Shown piece after piece: positions 33,351 through 41,947 of a stretch of DNA of 64,000 nucleotides. The translations under genes and the position numbers were made by a program. Origin of the DNA: Acidobacteria bacterium Ga0074141 (lineage in GTDB: Bacteria > Acidobacteriota > Blastocatellia > Pyrinomonadales > Pyrinomonadaceae); the NCBI GenBank assembly GCA_001464665.1, contig LNDP01000015.1:248001-312000 (forward strand). Direction: 5' to 3'. Every line of letters starts with the position of its first letter. Position 1 is the first letter of the stretch. The notes beneath the pieces are model-generated. The model made no database searches and was not told the origin of the DNA. It saw only the letters and a list, made by a program, of their open reading frames with translations.

Positions 33351-34211
33351 CTACAGCATCCTGAAACGCCGCTTCAGCTCGGCACGCAGGTTCTCCTTCT
33401 CCTTAAACGTTGGCAGCCGATATCGTTTACCGAGCGACGTATCCTGCCTGACGCGTGTTGCCGTTCCATTGGCGATAGAGACGGTCGCTTTAGCCATCAA
33501 CTCAACCGAAGGCATGACCAAGCTTTCCCGAAAGTCCGATAGAAATCGTTCAACATCAGCCCGATATCGCTTTTGGTCATAATCGAGAGGCACAAAATCC
33601 TGAGCGACGATATCGCCGGTATCTACATTCTCCTCGACAAAATGAACGGTGATCCCGACCCGGTCCTCGTCGTTCATTAGTTCCCAGAACACTGTCGGCC
33701 CACCACGATAATACGGCGCATGGCCCTGATGCAGATTGATCGATCCAAGCCGCGGCAGGCCGAATACGGATCTTTTCACGATGTTGGTTCCCCAGATAAT
33801 TCCGAGGTCTGCATTGATCGACCGGATCAACTCGATCGATTTCGGAAGATGAAAATTCTCAACCGCGAAGAACGGGATAGATTTTCTGTCCAACACAGAG
33901 AGCAGGCCATCTGTCGACCCCGAAAGACCTTCGCTTTCCGTTCTCCGGCTTCGGAAAATCGGAAATTTTTTAACTGTAGCGAGCCAGCCGTCGTACTTAA
34001 CCGATCGACGTATCTTTTCGGTCAGCGGTCGTTTCGGTTCATTGACTGTTTCGACAACAACCGCACCGACCTCGATCTCACGTCGTCGGGCGATCTCTTC
34101 AATGAAAAGTTCACAGCCACCGTGTGTCAGAATAACGATCCGAAACGGCCGATCAGACCGATCTGCCGGTATCGACGTTCTTGAGATTTGTTCAGGTGCT
34201 GCCGTAGCCAT
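33351..34211 (-). CDS. Formyltransferase-family protein
   Basis: A 286-residue protein of the methionyl-tRNA-formyltransferase/GART fold. The catalytic triad is visible: S-I-N-L-H-Q-G (Asn and His) and H-F-V-E-E-N-V-D-T-G-D-I (Asp). The usual H-P-S-L-L-P-x-Y-R-G loop reads H-Q-G-H-A-P-Y-Y-R-G-G, which is unusual. In glycan loci these enzymes formylate amino sugars (for example VioF/WbkC types) with N10-formyltetrahydrofolate. The N-terminal 20 residues are Ala/Ser/Arg-rich and may be unstructured. It lies 13 bases downstream of the third asparagine-synthase gene. Confidence 0.85.
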   Translation of the reverse strand: MATAAPEQISRTSIPADRSDRPFRIVILTHGGCELFIEEIARRREIEVGAVVVETVNEPKRPLTEKIRRSVKYDGWLATVKKFPIFRSRRTESEGLSGSTDGLLSVLDRKSIPFFAVENFHLPKSIELIRSINADLGIIWGTNIVKRSVFGLPRLGSINLHQGHAPYYRGGPTVFWELMNDEDRVGITVHFVEENVDTGDIVAQDFVPLDYDQKRYRADVERFLSDFRESLVMPSVELMAKATVSIANGTATRVRQDTSLGKRYRLPTFKEKENLRAELKRRFRML

Positions 34212-34224
34212 CGAAATTCGTTAA

Positions 34225-36093
34225 TTAAATGTACCGGTCCACCCACAATTCAAGCATGAATAGTAGCCAAAGAGAATAAGCGTGATCCCTTCTACGTTCT
34301 TTGTGCTCGTTTAGCAAGAGCTCGATGTATTCAGCATTGAAGTACTCTCTGGTAGCCCGCCCATCCAGGAGCGTCTCCCGAATTCGATCGTGTAACTCGC
34401 GATTTATCCATTCGACGATTGGAACACCAAAACCCTGTTTCTGTCGATACAGGATCTCATCAGGAACGAGCCCGCTAACTGCTTTCTTGAAGATGGCTTT
34501 AGTTTCACCGTTTTCGAGCTTGAATCGGGTGGGGATGGTAGCCGCGAGTTCAATCAACTTATGGTCGAGAAGCGGAGCTCGAGCCTCAAGGGAACTCGCC
34601 ATCGACATTCGGTCCACTTTCACCATTACGTCGCTCGGAAGATACGTAACCGAATCCAATTGAAGCAGGTGCCCTAGAGGGTCTTCGTTGAACTGCTCAG
34701 ATGCGATACGAGCAAACTCGGATTCGCCGCAAGCAAATGAACCGTTCAGACGCTCAAAGGAGGCGGGGGAGTAGAGCTTCTCACGCCGTTGACGATTGAA
34801 GTGTGAGACCAGATCGATATATCGGCCGACCGGGTCGTATGAGAGGTTGCTTAGAAAGTACTTCCCCGGAAATTTCTCGGGAGCCGCGTCTGCGAGCTTT
34901 GCGCAAATTTGCTTGACCGGTGATGGCAGGCGGTCGCTCCAAGACCTTGAAAGATATGTCAGATAGCGCGAATATCCGGCAAAAAGCTCGTCCCCGCCGT
35001 CGCCCGAAAGCACAACTGTAACATGCTCTCGTGCGAGCTTGGAGACCATGAACGTCGGAAGTGACGATGGATCTGCGAAGGGCTCATCGAAATGCCAAAC
35101 AAGATCATCGACAATACTCACAAGGTCGGGCGTAACTATGAACTCGTAATGGTCGGTTCCGAAGTGGTCGGCAGCGATCCGTGCGTACTTCAATTCACTA
35201 AATGTATCTTCGTTGAACCCGATGGAGAAAGTCTTGACCGGCTCGGGCGAGATCCGAGACATCAGCCCCACGACGGCTGAAGAATCGACACCTCCGGAAA
35301 GGAATGCGCCGAGCGGCACGTCGGAAATCATTCGAATCCGAACTGCTTCTTCGAGTGTTTCGCGGAGTTCGGTGACCATTTGATCCGATGTCTGTCCGGA
35401 ATCGTGCGACAACGGAAAGCTCCAGTATCGATCTTCTGCGAGTTTTCCGTTCGAGAAACGGAGAAAACACCCCGGATGCACCTTGCTGATCCCGTCAAAT
35501 ATACACTGGCTCTCTGGAACGTATCCAAAGGTCAAATAGCTGTCGAGAGCCTTGGTATCGACCTCTCTGCGGATCTTTGGGTGCAACAATATCGATTTGA
35601 TCTCGGATCCGAAAACAAACGTGCCGTCCGGGAGCAGAGAATAGAAAAGAGGTTTCTTTCCGACGCGGTCGCGGGCAAGAAAAAGTTCTTCTTCAACGGA
35701 GTCCCAGATCGCGAACGCAAACATGCCACGTAAATGCTGTACGCAGTCGACCCCATACGCTTCGAAAGCATGCAGTATCGTTTCGGTATCGGAATTCGAC
35801 TGAAATCGGAACCCGCGGGATTCGAGATCGGCCTTCAGCTCACGGTAGTTGTAGATCTCGCCGTTGAAAACGATCGCATACCGCTTGTCGTCGGAGAACA
35901 TCGGCTGGTGTCCGGTCACAAGGTCAATAATAGCGAGCCGCCGCATCCCGAGTGCTGCCCGGCCCATGACGACAGTTCCCTGATCATCCGGCCCGCGATG
36001 GACGATCGCTTCACACATACGCCCCAACAAGGCGCCGCGATCAATAGTAAGGTCGTTTTTCTCCGGTGAGATAAGGCCGGCAATACCACACAT
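34225..36093 (-). CDS. asnB: Asparagine-synthase-type amidotransferase, copy 3
   Basis: A 622-residue class-II amidotransferase. Cys2 (M-C-G-I-A-G-L), H-R-G-P-D-D-Q-G, F-N-G-E-I-Y-N and D-R-V-G-K-K-P-L-F-Y are intact. S-G-G-V-D-S-S at 266-272 is the ATP loop, and L-S-G-D-G-G-D-E-L-F-A-G-Y and K-V-D-R-M-S-M-A-S-S-L-E-A-R-A-P-L-L-D follow. It is the copy closest to typical AsnB, but its position next to a formyltransferase and a sterol-desaturase-like gene suggests it amidates a sugar acid. The next gene upstream starts 70 bases away. Confidence 0.92.
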   Translation of the reverse strand: MCGIAGLISPEKNDLTIDRGALLGRMCEAIVHRGPDDQGTVVMGRAALGMRRLAIIDLVTGHQPMFSDDKRYAIVFNGEIYNYRELKADLESRGFRFQSNSDTETILHAFEAYGVDCVQHLRGMFAFAIWDSVEEELFLARDRVGKKPLFYSLLPDGTFVFGSEIKSILLHPKIRREVDTKALDSYLTFGYVPESQCIFDGISKVHPGCFLRFSNGKLAEDRYWSFPLSHDSGQTSDQMVTELRETLEEAVRIRMISDVPLGAFLSGGVDSSAVVGLMSRISPEPVKTFSIGFNEDTFSELKYARIAADHFGTDHYEFIVTPDLVSIVDDLVWHFDEPFADPSSLPTFMVSKLAREHVTVVLSGDGGDELFAGYSRYLTYLSRSWSDRLPSPVKQICAKLADAAPEKFPGKYFLSNLSYDPVGRYIDLVSHFNRQRREKLYSPASFERLNGSFACGESEFARIASEQFNEDPLGHLLQLDSVTYLPSDVMVKVDRMSMASSLEARAPLLDHKLIELAATIPTRFKLENGETKAIFKKAVSGLVPDEILYRQKQGFGVPIVEWINRELHDRIRETLLDGRATREYFNAEYIELLLNEHKERRRDHAYSLWLLFMLELWVDRYI

Positions 36094-36163
36094 AATATCG
36101 AGCTAATTGCCCGTACTGCCGAGAAATGTTACGAGAAGCGGCATTCGTAAGGATGCAGGCCGG

Positions 36164-37336
36164 CTATTTCGGTTGGGCATACGAGGTCTGTACCGTTAAG
36201 GGCTGATCGGGAGCTTTGTTCGGTTCGACTTTAATATCGAGCCGGGAAGCCTGAGCTACTTCATCGAAATCGAAGCGGAATGAGCGGGCCTTGATCATTG
36301 TCATAAGCCTCCGGTAGGACTTTACGAACGGAAGAAAATAAAGTCGCAGAACGGTCGAAAAATCGGCCGGATCGACCTCCGGGACGCCAAACTTGATCTC
36401 CTCGCGCTCTTTCGGGACGTACAAAGAACCAAACATCCAGTCCCAGATGGCGAACGTGAATCCGTAGTTCTTGTTCCAATGTTTGCGGTCGATACTGTGA
36501 TGGATCTGATGCTGGGCAGGACTTACAAATATGTGGCTCATCGTTGGACCGTACGATAACCAAATATGTGAGTGCCGCAATTGATAGACCGAGATGTAAT
36601 AGGCGAAAGTGAAGATATTCAGCCCGAAGATCGTCATCTCAGATACAGCATTTCCCGAAACAGCCGTGTACGTTGCGGCGAATGCTCCGCCGACAACCCC
36701 ATAAACGATCCCGTTTACCATATCGTCCATCGGATGATTTCGATGGACCGTAACAGGGGTCAACACCTCGGCTGAATGATGTACTTCGTGAAAAGGCCAG
36801 AGGAAAGGGATCTTGTGCAGCAAATAGTGCGAGAAGAAAACTGAGAAATCGAGGGCGGCAATTCCGATCAGCGTGACTACCGCGAGGCGGACGTAATAAT
36901 GCGAATTCGCGAACAAGCCAAAGGTTAGATCGACCTGAAAACTCCCGAGAATGACATAAACCAACTGCCCAACACCAGCAACAAGCGGGAAGTACAGAAA
37001 GAACCGGATGAGCAGGTCGAATCCAACAAATTTGTAATCGACTATAGCCGAAGGGTGCCCATAAACATCGCGAGGAAAGATATATGAAATCGCCGAACCC
37101 TGGTACTCGCTAGGCAGTTCTCGACGATAGACATAGTACACTGCGAGGGCGCATAAGAACCCCGAAACAAGATAAAGAATCCCGGTTTTGCTCTCCAATG
37201 AGACGAAAACACTGGGCCCACGGTAGAGCGTCGAAAGAAACGCGTTCCACGATTCAAAAGGCCGGTACCAAAGACCGAGCGCTTTCTCGAAAAGTTCTTG
37301 CAGGGTGATGAATATTAAAACGAGTCCAGTTGCCAT
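36164..37336 (-). CDS. Sterol-desaturase/fatty-acid-hydroxylase family membrane protein
   Basis: A 390-residue protein with about six to seven membrane helices and the eight-His di-iron signature: H-Y-L-L-H, F-H-E-V-H-H-S and H-Q-I-H-H-S. T-V-H-R-N-H-P and W-D-W-M-F-G-S-L-Y fit this family. It would hydroxylate or desaturate a lipid, using O2 at a membrane di-iron centre. Its presence in a glycan locus could mean modification of a lipid carrier, lipid A-like lipid or hopanoid, but this is inference. A GTG at 37369 would give 11 extra residues; ATG 37336 has AGG seven bases upstream. The gene is divergent from the degenerate asparagine-synthase gene. Confidence 0.85.
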   Translation of the reverse strand: MATGLVLIFITLQELFEKALGLWYRPFESWNAFLSTLYRGPSVFVSLESKTGILYLVSGFLCALAVYYVYRRELPSEYQGSAISYIFPRDVYGHPSAIVDYKFVGFDLLIRFFLYFPLVAGVGQLVYVILGSFQVDLTFGLFANSHYYVRLAVVTLIGIAALDFSVFFSHYLLHKIPFLWPFHEVHHSAEVLTPVTVHRNHPMDDMVNGIVYGVVGGAFAATYTAVSGNAVSEMTIFGLNIFTFAYYISVYQLRHSHIWLSYGPTMSHIFVSPAQHQIHHSIDRKHWNKNYGFTFAIWDWMFGSLYVPKEREEIKFGVPEVDPADFSTVLRLYFLPFVKSYRRLMTMIKARSFRFDFDEVAQASRLDIKVEPNKAPDQPLTVQTSYAQPK

Positions 37337-37502
37337 TTCGTAACCTGAAAATTCATACCGGCGACCCACAAATTGCGGGACTTCGATGGCATAATACTTT
37401 CAAAAGCCTGCATCTTTTAGAATCTCAGCCAAGAATATGCCAAAGCTACGATTATTGCAAGGATTTTGATCCCTCCGGTTACTTTTGGAATACGAGATTG
37501 GA

Positions 37503-37508
37503 TATAAT
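37503..37508 (+). promoter_or_regulatory. Candidate -10 box (TATAAT) for the degenerate asparagine-synthase gene
   Basis: A perfect TATAAT at 37503-37508 lies in the 292-base gap between divergent genes. The best -35 in range is weak (TACTTT at 37480-37485, 17-base spacer). The ATG of the gene is about 120 bases downstream. Confidence 0.35.
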
Positions 37509-37628
37509 CAGCATAGAATATTGCAGCGAATCCAGTCGTGAAATTGCTAGTCGCATTTTCCTGTCTCACAACGCGGTAACGCTGATACCAAGGACACTTA
37601 GAATCGATTCCCGCACCGGTCTTTTGCG

Positions 37629-39077
37629 ATGGAAAAGTACTTTTCGGTCGAACGCAGGTCAGGCGAGGATCATGTTCGCGGTGACCTTGAGGCAAGTTTC
37701 GGCAACCCGCGCTCATTTGCCTTTGCTATTTGGAAGTGGGATGGGAGTGTATTCACATGCACCAACGACCGCTATGGGGTCTATCCGGCCTACTACTGCG
37801 ACCTTGGAGACCGATTTTGGATCTCTCCGTCGATCGATTTGCTTCTTAGGCAAACGGGAGAAACCGAACTGGATGATGATGCCGTCGCATTAGCATTGCG
37901 GCTAGGGAGCAACGTCGACGATGAGACTCTTTTTCGCCGGATCAAAGCTGTACCGCCGAATTCAACGCTGCGTTGGCAAGGCGGAATGCTTGAGATAAAG
38001 TCGGTCCCAAGGGTCGAGCCCGCGATCTTAAGTGTCTCGCGTAATGAAGCGATCGACCGCTTTAATGCAGCTTTCGCTGAGGCCATTCGTGTCTCTGCCC
38101 CGGAAGAGGGAAGCATTGCCGTTCCATTGAGCGGCGGCCGAGATTCCCGCCACATTCTTCTCGAGCTTCACAAGCAGGGGATAGTTCCTGACCGTTGTTT
38201 GACAGTTAGGCGCCGTGCGGGCTCTCAGGATGAGGATGTTCGCGTCGCTCAAATGATCTGCAAGCGGTTAGGCCTTCGTCATGAGATCGTCGAACAAACC
38301 GTTGACCGGTTTTCCTCGGAGTTTAAGAAGAACGTGGTAACGGGGTACTCGGTCCAGGAACACGGCTGGTTTGTTGCTCTTGGAGATCTCGTCGAAAAGA
38401 ACAAGTGGGCAAATCTCTATGACGGTTTGGCCGGAGACGTGCTCTCCGCCGGATTGTTTCTTGACCGCGAACGCCTCGATATGTTTCAGAAAGAGGCCTT
38501 TGGTCAGCTAGCGGAATCCGTGCTCGGTCCGGAAGGTTATATTCCACGTTTGCTGTCAACGAGTTCTCTTGAGCGATTCTCACGCGAAAGGGCCGCCGCC
38601 AAGCTGAAGGGCGAGCTACTTAAGCATGCATCTGCTCCGAACCCGGTTGGCTCATTTTATTTTTGGAACCGGACCCGAAGGTGCGTTGCGCTAAGTCCGT
38701 TTCGACTCCTGCGCAATACTCCCAATCTGATCACGCCTTTTCTTGAACATAAGCTTTTCGACCTCTTGTCATCGCTACCGGCTGAGCATTTTCTCGACCA
38801 CTCGTTTCATACCGAGGCCATTAGCCGAGCTTATCCGGAGCTCTCCGATATGGCCTACGAGGACAAGTCACTAAAGCCTATTCCGAGCCGGGACGAGCTC
38901 CGGTCGTTTCATCGTGGGCTTATGAGGTTATCGTTTCGCCCGAGGCGTCAGGCGATCACTAATTCTCGGTTCTTTTTGGTCCGTTGGCTGGCCTCGCATG
39001 TTTCCTCCCGTGCGCGGTCGGCAGCCGGCGCTTATGGCGAACTTGCAACAGGCCTGCTTCAACTGGAAAGACTTTGA
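37629..39077 (+). CDS. Asparagine-synthase-related protein lacking the N-terminal nucleophile
   Basis: A 482-residue protein. Residues 28-75 match only the second half of the glutaminase fold (F-A-F-A-I-W-K-W-D-G-S-V-F; N-D-R-Y-G-V-Y-P-A-Y-Y). The M-C-G-I start, H-R-G-P-D and N-G-E motifs are absent, and an in-frame stop (TAG) at 37599 blocks any upstream extension. The synthase half is present, with P-L-S-G-G-R-D-S-R-H at 167-176 as the ATP loop. It thus probably cannot use glutamine, but might adenylate a carboxylate with ammonia or another amine, as lasso-peptide-type and beta-lactam-synthetase-like relatives do. It is on the opposite strand to its neighbours, and its stop is only two bases from the stop of the flippase gene. 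Confidence 0.8.
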   Translation: MEKYFSVERRSGEDHVRGDLEASFGNPRSFAFAIWKWDGSVFTCTNDRYGVYPAYYCDLGDRFWISPSIDLLLRQTGETELDDDAVALALRLGSNVDDETLFRRIKAVPPNSTLRWQGGMLEIKSVPRVEPAILSVSRNEAIDRFNAAFAEAIRVSAPEEGSIAVPLSGGRDSRHILLELHKQGIVPDRCLTVRRRAGSQDEDVRVAQMICKRLGLRHEIVEQTVDRFSSEFKKNVVTGYSVQEHGWFVALGDLVEKNKWANLYDGLAGDVLSAGLFLDRERLDMFQKEAFGQLAESVLGPEGYIPRLLSTSSLERFSRERAAAKLKGELLKHASAPNPVGSFYFWNRTRRCVALSPFRLLRNTPNLITPFLEHKLFDLLSSLPAEHFLDHSFHTEAISRAYPELSDMAYEDKSLKPIPSRDELRSFHRGLMRLSFRPRRQAITNSRFFLVRWLASHVSSRARSAAGAYGELATGLLQLERL

Positions 39078-39079
39078 GC

Positions 39080-40675
39080 TTATTGAGCTCGAAAGCGAGG
39101 CCAGTAATTGCCGATCGCTTTAATTAATGGGTGCTCTCGATTGATCGCGGAGGAATCTATCAAGCCGAACCAGTAAATCCCGACGATATAAGTACCAAGA
39201 AACAGCAAGCCGGCAGCAGCCAGAACAAGGCCGTTTGCAAGCGAATCTGCTAAGGTGGCTGACAGCGAGGGCACAGACTTAAGCAACCGCGTCACGAGCA
39301 AGCTTAGAACCGGGGCGTATGAAAGGTAAAGCAGGCCATACGTGACCGCACCTGCGATTCCCGATGCGAGAGCTGTTAACGCAGGGCGCTTTAGAAGCTT
39401 GATATCCGAGCGGTTCGCCTCCAGTTTGCGGAGCACAGCGAAGGTCAGTACAGCTTTCTCCGTCAGCGCGACCAAAACCACAACGAGGATCATTTCCGAG
39501 AGACCGAAGCTGTTAATACCCACTACAAGCGTCGCCGTCATACCGACCAGCAATGCGATCCGAAGGTAGAGAAGAAACCTGCCGAGTTCCGGAAACGCAC
39601 GGACAACCGGATCGTTGATCCAGATCGAAAACGGGATCAAGGTTAAATTGATGAGGAAGATCGGCACGCTCGCGATGTATTCTCTCGAAAAAAGCGTGAT
39701 GATGAACGGTTCCGCAGTTACGAAAAGAAACGCGGAAAAGGGTAGAAAGACAAGAGCAAGCTTGTTCATTGAGCGGCCGCTAAGGGCAATGATCTCGCGC
39801 TTATCGCCAAGCATCTGCAGCTCGCTGATTCGCGGTATAAGGACGGCGGTTACGGATTCGATCATGAGGTTGACGAGTGGCAACTGGAAACATCCGTAGG
39901 CATAGATCGCAAACTCGGCAGGCGTAAAGCGATAGCCGACGAAATAGTTGTGAAGATCTGTTTGAAACACCCAAAGGATCCCGGCGAGGCCTAGCGGTAT
40001 CGCGTAGGCCAAGTGCCTCCGAAAGAACGTAAAATCAAAGTTCTTGTAGAAACCGGGAAAGCGGTCGTTCAAATAGTAGATCAATGCGGCTAGCTGGATA
40101 GTTCCCTGGGCGGCGGCTGCGTAAAGAAATCCTTCGGGCGTCGGCCAAAGGAACACGGCGAGGATCATCGAAGCGGCTTTTGAGAGATGTATTCCGACAA
40201 TAACAAAGGACGCAAGCCAGACCTCCCGGTTTGCGAGTATCACGATCTCAAGCAAAGAACCTACAAGCCAGAGCCAGATAACGGTTGCGATCAGCGGCGA
40301 AAGCCGTCCCATTTCCTCATGTTTGAAGAGAATGTTAAGAATATCCGGGTATGCCATTAGGCATGCGAAAAGAAGCCCGCCTAAAACAAAAAGGAATGCA
40401 AGGATATTTAATACAGTTGGGTTGCGAAGTTCCGGCTCACGTGAAAGAAAGTAATAGGCGCTCATCCCCATCCCGAGAGGCAATATGTTGATGGCGGTGT
40501 TGATGACAAGAAACACTTGCCGGTATATGCCAACCTCATCCTGCGGCATGAGGCGCACGACCAAAACGGGAAGAAAAAAGCTGAGAACGAAACCGAACAC
40601 CTTCGCCGCCAAGATTATGGAACTTTGACGACTTAGCGAGAGTTCAACTCTCTTGCTATCGGAATCAACTGTCAT
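39080..40675 (-). CDS. Wzx-type polysaccharide flippase
   Basis: A 531-residue protein of about fourteen membrane helices (MATE/MVF-like). Features are F-L-P-V-L-V-V-R-L-M-P-Q-D-E-V-G-I-Y-R-Q at the first helix pair and a C-terminal Y-W-F-G-L-I-D region. It should translocate undecaprenyl-linked repeat units to the periplasm. ATG 40675 with AAGG six bases upstream is preferred over a GTG 57 bases farther upstream. A GAGCT/AGCTC inverted repeat at 39076-39090 covers its end and the end of the convergent gene, without a T-run. It sits between the GT2 gene and the degenerate asparagine synthase. Confidence 0.88.
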   Translation of the reverse strand: MTVDSDSKRVELSLSRQSSIILAAKVFGFVLSFFLPVLVVRLMPQDEVGIYRQVFLVINTAINILPLGMGMSAYYFLSREPELRNPTVLNILAFLFVLGGLLFACLMAYPDILNILFKHEEMGRLSPLIATVIWLWLVGSLLEIVILANREVWLASFVIVGIHLSKAASMILAVFLWPTPEGFLYAAAAQGTIQLAALIYYLNDRFPGFYKNFDFTFFRRHLAYAIPLGLAGILWVFQTDLHNYFVGYRFTPAEFAIYAYGCFQLPLVNLMIESVTAVLIPRISELQMLGDKREIIALSGRSMNKLALVFLPFSAFLFVTAEPFIITLFSREYIASVPIFLINLTLIPFSIWINDPVVRAFPELGRFLLYLRIALLVGMTATLVVGINSFGLSEMILVVVLVALTEKAVLTFAVLRKLEANRSDIKLLKRPALTALASGIAGAVTYGLLYLSYAPVLSLLVTRLLKSVPSLSATLADSLANGLVLAAAGLLFLGTYIVGIYWFGLIDSSAINREHPLIKAIGNYWPRFRAQ

Positions 40676-40777
40676 GAGGGGCCTTAGAAAGCTGTCGTGA
40701 TCTGCAAGGCGAATGCGATCAATGCGTAGCACCGAAGCACCGGTTCAATAAGGACGACGAAACTTAAAGAAGGAGCA

Positions 40778-41947
40778 TCACTTGTCCACGGCGTTACGAA
40801 TCGGTTCCCACTTTTCATACTTTTCCCCAAACAGGAATTTCGCTAACCCAGCTACCGATGCGAGCGTGATCAAAACGAAATACGCCGGATAGGTGAGGAT
40901 CGACCGCCGTGAACTTCGCCAAAATGCTATCAATGCTACAAAGCCCGTGATCCAAAAGAATGCCTGCATCACCAAGATAACGAGATAGAACAGCGAACCC
41001 GAGGCAAGAACAATGCTCGCAAGAAAAACAAGCAGGAAGAAAACAACCGTCAGGTACCTAAGCAGCTTATGCGATACCAAAGATACGGCGAAGAAGCCGG
41101 ACTTCGACGGGTTCATCATATCAACATTACGCCAAAGGTCTGAAAGTGTTTGCGCGGCGATACGGGTCCTCATGGCAAATTCCTGGTTTGCCGTGACATT
41201 TGTCTCCTCGTCGCAGACGGCAGAAGGTTCAAAGACCGTCCGTAGACCCTGGCGCCGCATTACGGTAGCGATCAGAAAATCAGAACACGCCTCCGGATAC
41301 ATCGGCTTATACGCGGACCTGCGGACCGCATACAAGCATCCGGAAACTCCGATCAGCGATCCGGCAAGGCTTTCGTTTACTTTCAGATTTGTTTCATAGC
41401 TCCAATAATTACTCGCCCCACGGCCAACCGTCGTTTCGTGAGGGTCGTGATAATCGAGCTTCCCACCAACGCATCCGATACTTTCATCGGCAAAGTTCGG
41501 GATGATCCGCCTAAGAACATCCGCTTGGTAATTCGTCGTGGCGTCCGAGAAGAGTATGATCTCACCGGTTGAGACCGAAACGCCAAGATTCTGGGCCGCG
41601 GTCTTGCCAAGTCGCTGTGCAGGCCGGATCAAGGTTACTCCCTTGTCCGCAAACGATTCAACGATGTTATCCGTTTCATCAGAAGAGAAATCCGAAACGA
41701 CGATGATCTCAAGCTTGTCTTTCGGATAGTCGATCGCGAGCGTATTCTTAAGTTTGCTTTCAATGTCTTTTTCTTCATTTCGTGCGGCGATCACTATTGA
41801 AACCAAGGGCTCAAGATCTTCCCGCCGCCAGGGTCGAGGCCGAATTAGCCGTACAAGCCAGACGAGGAGCGGATAGCCGATGTAGATGTAGAACACACCG
41901 GCTACGCCAAACCAGAACACAATCAGCGACAACAAATAGATATTCAT
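40778..41947 (-). CDS. Membrane-anchored GT2 glycosyltransferase
   Basis: A 389-residue processive-type GT2 enzyme. An N-terminal membrane helix (residues 3-30) precedes the GT-A domain with V-S-I-V-I-A-A-R-N-E-E-K-D-I near residue 50 and V-V-S-D-F-S-S-D-E-T. L-F-S-D-A-T is the D-x-D-like motif. C-terminal E-A-C-S-D-F and R-R-Q-G-L-R are acceptor-side motifs. Three to four C-terminal helices follow. It may make a lipid-linked or polymeric sugar. It overlaps the ligase gene stop by four bases (ATGA at 41944-41947), so the two are translationally coupled. Confidence 0.87.
   Translation of the reverse strand: MNIYLLSLIVFWFGVAGVFYIYIGYPLLVWLVRLIRPRPWRREDLEPLVSIVIAARNEEKDIESKLKNTLAIDYPKDKLEIIVVSDFSSDETDNIVESFADKGVTLIRPAQRLGKTAAQNLGVSVSTGEIILFSDATTNYQADVLRRIIPNFADESIGCVGGKLDYHDPHETTVGRGASNYWSYETNLKVNESLAGSLIGVSGCLYAVRRSAYKPMYPEACSDFLIATVMRRQGLRTVFEPSAVCDEETNVTANQEFAMRTRIAAQTLSDLWRNVDMMNPSKSGFFAVSLVSHKLLRYLTVVFFLLVFLASIVLASGSLFYLVILVMQAFFWITGFVALIAFWRSSRRSILTYPAYFVLITLASVAGLAKFLFGEKYEKWEPIRNAVDK

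Noticed and set aside
37410-37628. Frameshifted N-terminus of the degenerate asparagine synthase
   Set aside because: No M-C-G-I or H-R-G-P-D coding sequence in any plus-strand frame of the gap, so the short form seems genuine.
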